The position numbers and the translations under genes are program-made. The notes under the pieces were generated by a model, which was not told the origin of the DNA, searched no databases, and saw nothing but the letters and a program-made list of their open reading frames with translations. A DNA stretch of 64,000 nt from Alphaproteobacteria bacterium (lineage in GTDB: Bacteria > Pseudomonadota > Alphaproteobacteria > CAAHEQ01 > UBA3637), in assembly GCA_015062385.1 (NCBI GenBank), contig SUUT01000001.1, positions 159,388 to 223,387 on the forward strand. The letters are read 5' to 3'. Shown piece by piece: positions 44,039-51,195 of this stretch (position 1 is the stretch's first letter; the number at the start of each line of letters is the position of its first letter).

Positions 44039-44064
44039 ATAAAACACAAAACCGAAAGAAAAAC

Positions 44065-44925
44065 ATGTATCACATAGAAAAACATTCCGTCAACAATCAC
44101 TCTGTTTGGAGAGGTCGCTTATTTAAAGCAAATGGCGAAAACATTAAAAATCCTATTCCGTTTTATATGCGTCCGCTTAATATAAACGATGCCTCAGCTA
44201 TGAGTTCTCTTTCCGAACGAATATACAGCCAACTGACAAAAGAAGAAGAATGTTTTATTCATAAACACACACTAGCCGAATATCAAAAATCTCTTACAAA
44301 TCCGGATATGAAATATATCGGTATTTTTGTCGGGGCACAATTAATCGGCATGTCTTGCTTACATATTTGTCGGGATTCAGAAACATTATCAGCAGAAATT
44401 CCCGATTTACCACAGGTTATACGGACTGAATGTCAAAATATAAATACAGGAGCTTTATGTAGTGATTGTGTCTTACCGGAGTATCGGGGTAACGGGCTCA
44501 ATCAACTGATGATTTCTTATCGAAAAGATTTGGCTTGGCAACTGGGATGCAATCATGTTTTTTCTATCATTGACCGTAAAAATCATTGGAACATGGTTCC
44601 CTATTTCGGTTCCGGCTTTCAAATGATTGGCACAACCATTGATCCGGATGATGGCGGAAATATTTCACTTATGCATTACAATTTCAATCGAAAACAACGA
44701 ATAATCGAGACCGAAATAAGAGCTTCTTATTTAGACTTTTCCAAAATTGATACCTTACTTGCAAACCACTATATCGGAAGCGGATTTAATACACAAACCG
44801 GAGAAATTATCTTCACTCCGAACATTCAAGCCCAACAAATTATTTCTCATTGCAATCAACATCTTGAAAATCAATACATATCACATTTAATCCAATCACA
44901 TTCGGGAGGACTGGTTTATGTTTAA
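44065..44925 (+). CDS. GNAT-family N-acetyltransferase, 286 aa
   Basis: The acetyl-CoA loop is visible in CVLPEYRGNGLNQLM and the fold spans about residues 30-190. A C-terminal extension of about 90 residues matches in layout that of the GNAT at 6879-7664, its diverged paralogue. GAAAGAAAAAC precedes the ATG. Only 27 bases separate it from the terminator at 44009-44038, leaving no room for a promoter, so it must be expressed by read-through. The stop overlaps the next gene by eight bases. An amino acid or amine substrate is suggested by the deacylase neighbour. Confidence 0.8.
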   Translation: MYHIEKHSVNNHSVWRGRLFKANGENIKNPIPFYMRPLNINDASAMSSLSERIYSQLTKEEECFIHKHTLAEYQKSLTNPDMKYIGIFVGAQLIGMSCLHICRDSETLSAEIPDLPQVIRTECQNINTGALCSDCVLPEYRGNGLNQLMISYRKDLAWQLGCNHVFSIIDRKNHWNMVPYFGSGFQMIGTTIDPDDGGNISLMHYNFNRKQRIIETEIRASYLDFSKIDTLLANHYIGSGFNTQTGEIIFTPNIQAQQIISHCNQHLENQYISHLIQSHSGGLVYV

Positions 44926-45772
44926 ATCATACACGTTTACAGCACCGGTTGCAGGTAAAAACATTTTGATTTTAGGGGCCGTTCACGGCAATGAAACTGC
45001 CGGTACAATTGCACAGGAAAATATCATCCGACAAATACAATCCGAAGCAATTCAATTAAAATCCGGCAGTGTCACATTTATTCCGATTGTGAATCAAGCT
45101 GCTTTTCAACAAGATAAACGCTTTATTGACGTTAACTTAAATCGTGTTATCCAACTTCATTTACATCCGAATAATAACGAAGAAAAAATTGCAAATGCCC
45201 TGTTGCCCTTTATTGACGCATGTGACATTATGGTTGATTTACACTCAACCCATTGTCCGGATGACGTTGCCTTTGCTTTTATTGATTATCCGACTCCAAA
45301 TAATTTAGAGTTATTATCATTGGCACCGGTTAAAACAGCACTTGCCGGATGGCCTCAAATTTACGCCAATCAACCGGATATTACGAACTTTTGCACAGAA
45401 GAATATGCCTACAAAAACAAAAAAACGGCAATTACCGTTGAATGCGGTTATCACAAAGCAAATGACAGCATTTACATTGCAACACAAACCATTTTAAACG
45501 TATTAAGCTATTACGGCGTTATTTATAAAGCCATACCGGAACAGCACAATCCACAAGTTATTCGCCTCACATCTTATATTACAAAAACAAAAGAAGGCTC
45601 TTTATCCCGAATGTATCAACATTTAGATGAAATTACCCACGGAGAAGTTATTGCAACTTATACAGACGGCGAACAAATATCTGCCCCATTTGACGGATAC
45701 ATCATTATGCCTAATCCACACGCTGAAATAGATAGTGAATGGTTTTATTTCGGACAAGATACAACTGAATAA
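44918..45772 (+). CDS. Succinylglutamate desuccinylase/aspartoacylase-like amidohydrolase
   Basis: AstE/AspA enzymes remove acyl groups from N-acyl amino acids using zinc. The motif ILGAVHGNETAG gives the first zinc ligands (His and Glu), DVNLNR the substrate Arg region and MVDLHSTHCP the second His; a later Glu (TVECGYH) is the likely general base. The 284 residues match the family. The ATG overlaps the GNAT stop by eight bases. Together the pair could acylate and deacylate the same class of molecule. Confidence 0.85.
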   Translation: MFKSYTFTAPVAGKNILILGAVHGNETAGTIAQENIIRQIQSEAIQLKSGSVTFIPIVNQAAFQQDKRFIDVNLNRVIQLHLHPNNNEEKIANALLPFIDACDIMVDLHSTHCPDDVAFAFIDYPTPNNLELLSLAPVKTALAGWPQIYANQPDITNFCTEEYAYKNKKTAITVECGYHKANDSIYIATQTILNVLSYYGVIYKAIPEQHNPQVIRLTSYITKTKEGSLSRMYQHLDEITHGEVIATYTDGEQISAPFDGYIIMPNPHAEIDSEWFYFGQDTTE

Positions 45773-45795
45773 TTTTTAACCAAAGGAATAAGAAA

Positions 45796-46266
45796 ATGCT
45801 AACTTCCGAACTTATCGGCACACATCAAACGCCTTTTATCGGAGCTCATTTAATGTTGATTCAAAACAACAAAATTTTATTACAAAAAAGAAAAGGCGGA
45901 CATTTAGATGGATGGTATTCTCCTGTTTCCGGTCATGTGGATAAGGGTGAAAACATTATTGAAGCCTTAGTACGGGAAGCAAAAGAAGAAGCTAATATTA
46001 TTTTAAATCCAAACGAATTAAAAATTAACGTTATTGCTCATTTATTAGATGTTCCGTACAAGGGAACCATTCAAGATATTATTAATTTTTTTATTTTTAC
46101 CGATAAATACGAAGGAGATATACAAAATAATGAACCGGACAAAACTGAAAGTTTGGCTTTTTACGATATTAACAACCTACCCTCCCAAACATTTCAGATG
46201 GTAAAAAAAGCCATCAAAACATTTCAAAATGGGGAAAACTTTTTTGTCATGAAAAACAACCAATAA
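45796..46266 (+). CDS. Nudix hydrolase, 156 aa
   Basis: The Nudix box is complete: GHVDKGENIIEALVREAKEE followed by ANI fits G-x5-E-x7-R-E-U-x-E-E-x-G-U except Ala/Asn for the last Gly. The fold hydrolyses nucleoside diphosphate-linked compounds. AAAGGAAT precedes the ATG, 23 bases after the deacylase stop. It ends the operon, before the terminator at 46293-46325. The substrate cannot be told. Confidence 0.9.
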   Translation: MLTSELIGTHQTPFIGAHLMLIQNNKILLQKRKGGHLDGWYSPVSGHVDKGENIIEALVREAKEEANIILNPNELKINVIAHLLDVPYKGTIQDIINFFIFTDKYEGDIQNNEPDKTESLAFYDINNLPSQTFQMVKKAIKTFQNGENFFVMKNNQ

Positions 46267-46292
46267 TCCATTGAAAAGAATCTTACCTACAA

Positions 46293-46325
46293 AAAAATCG
46301 TCTTCAATCCGAAGACGATTTTTTT
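46293..46325. terminator. Terminator between Nudix and pilin-like genes
   Basis: AAAATCGTCTTC and GAAGACGATTTT form a perfect 12-bp stem with a five-base loop, with T-runs on both strands. It serves both convergent genes. Confidence 0.9.
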
Positions 46326-46339
46326 ACAACATATCATAT

Positions 46340-48040
46340 TTACAGCACAGTATTACAATCTATTCCGGAATATCCTTCCTTGCAAACACAGGTTGCTTTT
46401 CCATCTTCTCCGCTTACCCATGTTCCTCTTGTGGAACTACAATAATAATTACAATTTTCTCCAACATAACGATCTGAACACTTTATGCAAGTATTTATGC
46501 CATCTATCTTTTCATTAATACCATAACCCACACAATTTGGACCACAACGTGAGGAAGAAGAAGCTGAACAACCACAATAAGCACTTTCTTTACCTTGTGA
46601 AAACAACACTTCTCCTTTTTCACAGGTAAGCGTAGGTTTTATTGTGCAATTTTCGCCCGTATAACCATTAATGCACCGAGAACATGTATTTACTCCATTT
46701 ACTACAATATTTGCACCCGTTCCTTGACAGTTTAAACCACATTTTCCCTGTCCACAACTACAAACAACTTCGCCGTTATAATATGTCCATTCTCCAGAAC
46801 ACGTTTCAGACGGTGGGACAGAACAATCTGATCCACTATATCCTCTAATACACCGACAACTGGGGATTCCATTTTCATAAATAATATATCCACTTAAATT
46901 ATCAGCCCAATCGGATGCACTAACATTATCATTTGTTCTAACCCCACATGGAATACTCTCCTCTGCTATTTCACAATATTCCCCAGAATAACCAATCTCA
47001 CAGATACAACTACCATAACCGGCAACCGGCAATTGTCCAACACCATTACAAACAGGTTTTTCTTCTGTTGTATATTCACAATGAGCCCCCCAAGAACCCG
47101 GCACACAATCACACCCACTACCAAATAACTTGTTATGCCATCCATGTCCCGAAAAACTTCGACCGTTACAAGCATCACCAGATGGGTCATAATTCTCACA
47201 ATGTAATCCATACCAACCCTCATTACAATACTCACAATAAGCATGTTCTTGTGTCATATTAACATGTTGAGCAGAAAAATAAGCATTACCGTTACAATAA
47301 TCTTTTATGGAACATGTTTGTGTCTTCGCACAATCTTTATAACATTTTCCTTTTGAATCTTGACTACGGTATCCTGCTACTATATCACATTTTTCACAGT
47401 ATTCACCTTTATAGCCCTCTTTGCAAGTACAGGCTGTTCCACTTACCGTTCCCGCCGGATTACATAAATTCGGATTTTTATCCGTTTCATCATCATCTTC
47501 TTCATCTGAATCAATATATTCTGTTAAAGTGCCTATTAAGCCATTATCAATGTAATAAATCAATTCTCCGCAACTTTCTGCCGTTACTGTTTCTGCTTTA
47601 ATTTCATACGGCAATTCCCAACCTGTTTTTTGTAATTGTTCGCATTCCGGATTCGGCACATTAAATAACGCTATTTCAAAATGATTATCAAAGCCGAGTA
47701 CTTCATACCCATATCCCATACATGTAACGGCATTTTCTTCACTAAGTAATTCCCCCTCTGTTGGTAAAGTTTGTTCCTCTGACATCTGTTGCATTTGAAC
47801 ACCGTATGTATTTGCCATAATATTCAGCTCATTGATGGTTTCATTGACCCGATATTTCATCATCCCATACTTATAACCCATGATACCACCAACACTCAAT
47901 ACGCCGATAACAGCTAAAACACCCAGCATTTCCACCATAGAACGCCCTTTTTCCTTTGGATTGGTCAATGTGCTTAATTGAACGGCTTTTTCACGCAAAA
48001 TTATTTGTTTTTGATGCTCTTTTTGTATTCTTTGTTTCAT
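46340..48040 (-). CDS. Type IV pilin-like protein with EGF-like tail, 566 aa
   Basis: The leader, prepilin signal (Gly32, then RSMVE), helix and head domain are nearly the same as in the gene ending at 14408, up to the acidic linker DSDEEDDDETD. The tail is different: about ten Cys-rich units such as CKEGYKGEYCEKC, CNEGWYGLHCE and CINGYTGENCT. AAGGGGTGT precedes the ATG. The gene lies behind the third conserved 157-bp block. It is inferred to be exported by the same machinery as its paralogues, with a different binding face. Confidence 0.82.
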   Translation of the reverse strand: MKQRIQKEHQKQIILREKAVQLSTLTNPKEKGRSMVEMLGVLAVIGVLSVGGIMGYKYGMMKYRVNETINELNIMANTYGVQMQQMSEEQTLPTEGELLSEENAVTCMGYGYEVLGFDNHFEIALFNVPNPECEQLQKTGWELPYEIKAETVTAESCGELIYYIDNGLIGTLTEYIDSDEEDDDETDKNPNLCNPAGTVSGTACTCKEGYKGEYCEKCDIVAGYRSQDSKGKCYKDCAKTQTCSIKDYCNGNAYFSAQHVNMTQEHAYCEYCNEGWYGLHCENYDPSGDACNGRSFSGHGWHNKLFGSGCDCVPGSWGAHCEYTTEEKPVCNGVGQLPVAGYGSCICEIGYSGEYCEIAEESIPCGVRTNDNVSASDWADNLSGYIIYENGIPSCRCIRGYSGSDCSVPPSETCSGEWTYYNGEVVCSCGQGKCGLNCQGTGANIVVNGVNTCSRCINGYTGENCTIKPTLTCEKGEVLFSQGKESAYCGCSASSSSRCGPNCVGYGINEKIDGINTCIKCSDRYVGENCNYYCSSTRGTWVSGEDGKATCVCKEGYSGIDCNTVL

Positions 48041-48232
48041 AATACACCCCTTTTATAAAATATTAGTTATAAAGTGAGTGTAATAAAAGGGACCTTTTTT
48101 TCCCTATTCAAATCGGGAACAGCAGATATTCTGAAAAATGAAAGATTATTATTTTAATTGAATAACTTATTTAAAATCAAAAAAAATGCAAAAAAGTGAA
48201 AAAAAATGTTGCATTTATACGTCCCTTTTTTT
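47476..48232 (-). repeat. 757-bp direct repeat, copy 2 (5' end of pilin-like gene)
   Basis: Matches 15886-16642 at a fixed offset of 31590 bases, covering the upstream block and the pilin-domain codons. Beyond it, toward the EGF-like tails, similarity is lost. Confidence 0.85.
48076..48232 (-). promoter_or_regulatory. Conserved 157-bp upstream block, copy C
   Basis: This is the third copy of the block at 6499-6655 and 16486-16642, again exactly 157 bp. Variable positions fall mainly in the middle (about 48120-48170), while both ends are invariant, which suggests the ends are what is selected. Confidence 0.75.
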
Positions 48233-48303
48233 GGAGCTACTTTATAAGAATAACCTTATAAAAGAAGAAGAAACGGCTTTTTAGGCGTTAGATTTTTTAT
48301 CGG

Positions 48304-49083
48304 TTAAAAATCTTTTAAAAACATTTCAACTGATGCTTTTAAATCTGTTTGGTTTTGCTGGGTTTTATAGGTGTGTCCACATGATTTTATAATGGTAAGT
48401 TTTGCATTATTTCCAATAGCATTTTTTAAAATCATATTGTGATCAATCGTTGAAGATATATCAGCATCGCCACAAACAACAAGTGTCGGAGCTGTTATTT
48501 TATCGGCACTTTTTTCTAATTGATATTGACAAGCATCCGCTAAATGGGTATAAGCAATCTTTCCGTATTTTTGCGGATTATCAGAACGTATTCGGTTTAA
48601 ATATTTTTTTTCTTGCCACTCTCTCATAAAATCCGGTTTGTTTTGCATATAAGACTGTTTTAAAAATATACCGTTATAAACGGCTGAAAGCGTTATAATG
48701 CCTGCAATATCTTGTGGATTGTTAATGGCATAATGCAAACAAGCTCCGCCCCCCAGCGAATGTCCGCACAAATAAAATGGATTGGTATAAAATGATTGTG
48801 TTTTTGCCCATTGAATAATGGTGTTTAAATCTTCAATAAAATGAGAAAAACAAGCATTTTCTAATGGACCATCCGAATCTCCCAGTGAAAATCGAGCATC
48901 ATACATCAAAACGGAAATGCCGTTTTTGAGAAAAATATTTTTAATACATTGCAACATTTCTTCTTCTTTATAACCGGCCAATCCATGGGCAATAATGGCA
49001 AAAGCTGATTTTTTATCAACCCCCGTGTGTGCGGCATAATATTGGACAGCTATTTTTTCTTGTGATTCATTTATAATATACAT
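48304..49083 (-). CDS. Serine alpha/beta hydrolase, 259 aa
   Basis: The nucleophile elbow is LCGHSLGGGAC (G-x-S-x-G), the acid is in VVCGDADISST and the His in SCGHTYKT, giving a complete catalytic triad. The early AIIAHGLAGYKEE forms the oxyanion region. Length and layout fit the cytosolic esterase/acyl-peptide hydrolase-like group. No signal peptide is seen. It is last in a minus-strand run with the genes at 49093-50504. The substrate is unknown. Confidence 0.85.
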   Translation of the reverse strand: MYIINESQEKIAVQYYAAHTGVDKKSAFAIIAHGLAGYKEEEMLQCIKNIFLKNGISVLMYDARFSLGDSDGPLENACFSHFIEDLNTIIQWAKTQSFYTNPFYLCGHSLGGGACLHYAINNPQDIAGIITLSAVYNGIFLKQSYMQNKPDFMREWQEKKYLNRIRSDNPQKYGKIAYTHLADACQYQLEKSADKITAPTLVVCGDADISSTIDHNMILKNAIGNNAKLTIIKSCGHTYKTQQNQTDLKASVEMFLKDF

Positions 49084-49092
49084 AACAAAAAC

Positions 49093-49416
49093 CTACTCTT
49101 TACCAATGAAGTGATACACATCATCAGATGATTTTTCAAAAATTTCAATCCCCCATTTATCCCAATCAATCACAATTTGATTATTATTTAAATCAATCAG
49201 AGTTCCTTTGGTCTTATTTTTTTTGCGATATACCCGTCCTTTTTCAGAATCAGGAATGATGGTATCCTCCCAAACTGTATGTTTTGCCCGAATTGGTTGA
49301 GGTAATACAATCGGGATTAAAGCATCTTTGTTCAACATATCCAGTTGATGCGTGTAATATAAAATACCGCTGTTTAAAATAAATAAAACAATTAAAAATG
49401 ATATAATTCTATTCAT
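49093..49416 (-). CDS. Small exported or anchored protein, 107 aa
   Basis: One N-terminal hydrophobic helix (RIISFLIVLFILNSGILYY) is followed by about 80 residues that look beta-rich and end in IDWDKWGIEIFEKSSDDVYHF. It lacks a clear cleavage site, so it is probably anchored with the rest in the periplasm. It starts with only a weak ribosome site and ends nine bases before the hydrolase gene. Family not recognised. Confidence 0.55.
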   Translation of the reverse strand: MNRIISFLIVLFILNSGILYYTHQLDMLNKDALIPIVLPQPIRAKHTVWEDTIIPDSEKGRVYRKKNKTKGTLIDLNNNQIVIDWDKWGIEIFEKSSDDVYHFIGKE

Positions 49417-49483
49417 AAATCATAATCCAACTGAAGTTAACATAAAGCAAGCATAAAAAAATGTCAATTTTTAAAGTGACATT

Positions 49484-50050
49484 TTAATTTTTCTTCATTT
49501 CGTAAACAGGAATACCGATATTTAATTGTGGCTTATGGGTTTTTATTAATCTTAAATGATTAACTGGGTATAATTCTGTAATAAGCGTACATTCTTTTTT
49601 TATTTCATGTGACAATTTTAAACCAAGCATTTCTTGCATGCTTTTTAATGGATAACAGAAAATAATGTCAGATTGTGAACAAGAGTATGACATAAAATTT
49701 TGCTTATACCACTGTATGTTTTTTAACTTTCGGGAATAAAATTTTGCAATTGTAAACGGAATAAAATCCCACTCAATACCAACAAACCGATGTTGTGGAA
49801 ATTCTTTTGCTAATGGAATTAACAATGAACCGGTACCACTTCCCAAATCAACAACGGTTAAAGGTTTTTTGGATGTTTGTAATTGCTTTCGTGCAATATT
49901 AAGCATTTTATTCTTTGATATGCCAACACTGGGAACATATGGTGCAAACTGTCCCATCTGACATTTCAGCAATGAATAAATTGAATAAATAACATAAAAT
50001 AATGCACTGTATCCGATAAGTAAGATTACATAAATAAAAAATGTTTTCAT
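49484..50050 (-). CDS. Membrane-anchored SAM methyltransferase-like protein, 188 aa
   Basis: An N-terminal helix (FIYVILLIGYSALFYVIYSIY) anchors the protein. VVDLGSGTGSLLIPLA is the SAM-binding motif I, and VGIEWDFIPF holds the acidic end of strand 2. The C-terminus is short for the family. AAAGGAAAT precedes the ATG. The methyl acceptor is unknown; membrane location suggests a lipid or envelope substrate. Confidence 0.72.
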   Translation of the reverse strand: MKTFFIYVILLIGYSALFYVIYSIYSLLKCQMGQFAPYVPSVGISKNKMLNIARKQLQTSKKPLTVVDLGSGTGSLLIPLAKEFPQHRFVGIEWDFIPFTIAKFYSRKLKNIQWYKQNFMSYSCSQSDIIFCYPLKSMQEMLGLKLSHEIKKECTLITELYPVNHLRLIKTHKPQLNIGIPVYEMKKN

Positions 50051-50120
50051 TTTAAATTTCCTTTACAATATTATATCGTACCCCTTTTTAAAAATCAAGT
50101 CTGAATGCCGGTTCTTATTT

Positions 50121-50504
50121 TTAAAACGGAATATGTGTTCGGATATAGCCACAATCAATGCGGGGAAATATATTTGATTTATCCGATTGAGTTGCAAATT
50201 TGTTATTTAAATAATCCGGCATATCAGGATTAGGAGAGCAGATATCGGCAGAAATATAATTAAATAATGAATTGCGTTTTTTATCGGAAATTTGTTTAAA
50301 TGAATCTTTTTTTCTTAGTTTGATATTTTTTAAATCCGAATATTTAAATGATAATTGTGGCGTTTCATTTATATACTGTATGACAGGATAAGAAACGACT
50401 GTTTGTTGTATTGTTGCTGTCTGCTTTGTTCGATTAAAACAAATAAAACCGACACCAATCAGAATCCCCAAAATTAACAGAGAAATAAGTATGTTTATCC
50501 GCAT
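50121..50504 (-). CDS. Small membrane-anchored protein, 127 aa
   Basis: One N-terminal helix (ILISLLILGILIGVGFICF) is followed by about 100 polar residues, rich in Lys, Asp and Ser, without known motifs. The ATG at 50504 is preferred over a GTG at 50519. TATAAT ends seven bases before that ATG, so the transcript may begin at or next to the start codon, without a leader. Family not recognised. Confidence 0.55.
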   Translation of the reverse strand: MRINILISLLILGILIGVGFICFNRTKQTATIQQTVVSYPVIQYINETPQLSFKYSDLKNIKLRKKDSFKQISDKKRNSLFNYISADICSPNPDMPDYLNNKFATQSDKSNIFPRIDCGYIRTHIPF

Positions 50505-50510
50505 AATCCC

Positions 50511-50539
50511 ATTATACACGGATTATACGGATAAAGCAA
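50511..50539 (-). promoter_or_regulatory. Promoter of the 127-aa protein gene, possibly leaderless
   Basis: TTGCTT (50539-50534), 17 bases, perfect TATAAT (50516-50511) on the minus strand, with the ATG only seven bases on. The -35 match is weak. Confidence 0.45.
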
Positions 50540-50560
50540 TTTTTTTATAGAAAAAATCTA

Positions 50561-51064
50561 TTATTTTCCTTGTACGGCAACCCGTTTTACTTTACGGGCA
50601 GCTGCTTCCGTTTTGGGAATATTAATACACAAAACACCGTTTTCAAAATTGGCAGATGTTTTATCATAATTTAAATCTGTCGGTAACGGAACGGTTCGTT
50701 GAATCATCCCGTAAGAGCGTTCTGAAAAATAAGCCCCCGTTTGTTCATCCGTTTCTTCTGTTTGATGATGTTTTTCACCACTGATTGTTAAATAACCGTC
50801 TTGTGAAACATCTACTTGTATATCTTGTGGAGCCATCCCCGGCAATTCCGCAGAAACTTGTATGGATTTGGCATTTTCCGATACTTCAATGTTTGGTTCC
50901 AACCATTGAGAATTATCACTTATCTGCCACGGGTTAAGTGTGTGGTTGAAAAATTGTTCCAAAGCATTTTGTGCTTGCTCTGCCTGTCGGCGTTTTTGCA
51001 TACAATTTTTGTTGCAAACTTGTTTTGAATTGTTTTTTTTGTAAGAAGACATTTGTTTTGCCAT
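50561..51064 (-). CDS. Small heat shock protein, Hsp20 family
   Basis: Hsp20 proteins hold unfolding proteins in a refoldable state. The alpha-crystallin domain covers about residues 55-155: PNIEVSENAKSIQVSAELPGM, GYLTISGEK, YGMIQRTVPLP and ENGVLCINIPK. The N-terminal 45 residues are basic with two Cys (CNKNC). ATG 51064 is chosen because AAAGGATTAATT precedes it; an upstream start lies in noncoding sequence. No CIRCE element or clear heat-shock promoter was recognised. Confidence 0.92.
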   Translation of the reverse strand: MAKQMSSYKKNNSKQVCNKNCMQKRRQAEQAQNALEQFFNHTLNPWQISDNSQWLEPNIEVSENAKSIQVSAELPGMAPQDIQVDVSQDGYLTISGEKHHQTEETDEQTGAYFSERSYGMIQRTVPLPTDLNYDKTSANFENGVLCINIPKTEAAARKVKRVAVQGK

Positions 51065-51132
51065 AATTAATCCTTTCGTAAAATAAAAATGAAACATTTT
51101 ACAAATAAATACAGTAGGAAGCATTTGCAATA

Positions 51133-51186
51133 AATCCCCGACTTTATATCGGGGATTATAAAAAAAAACACCGTTACCGGTGTTTT
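51133..51186 (-). terminator. Two hairpins after the MsbA-like exporter gene
   Basis: ACACCG/CGGTGT with flanking A and T runs (51165-51186) is a standard terminator, ten bases after the stop. A second hairpin, AATCCCCGA/TCGGGGATT (51133-51157), lies just beyond. Together they insulate the exporter gene from hsp20. Confidence 0.8.
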
Positions 51187-51195
51187 AAAAATTAT

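Noticed and set aside
46948..47262. Frames of 92-104 codons on both strands inside the third pilin-like gene
   Set aside because: They overlap a well-supported gene in other frames and lack ribosome sites.
48241..48262. TTTATAAG/CTTATAAA hairpin after the hydrolase gene
   Set aside because: It is entirely AT-rich and not followed by a T-run; too weak to call a terminator.
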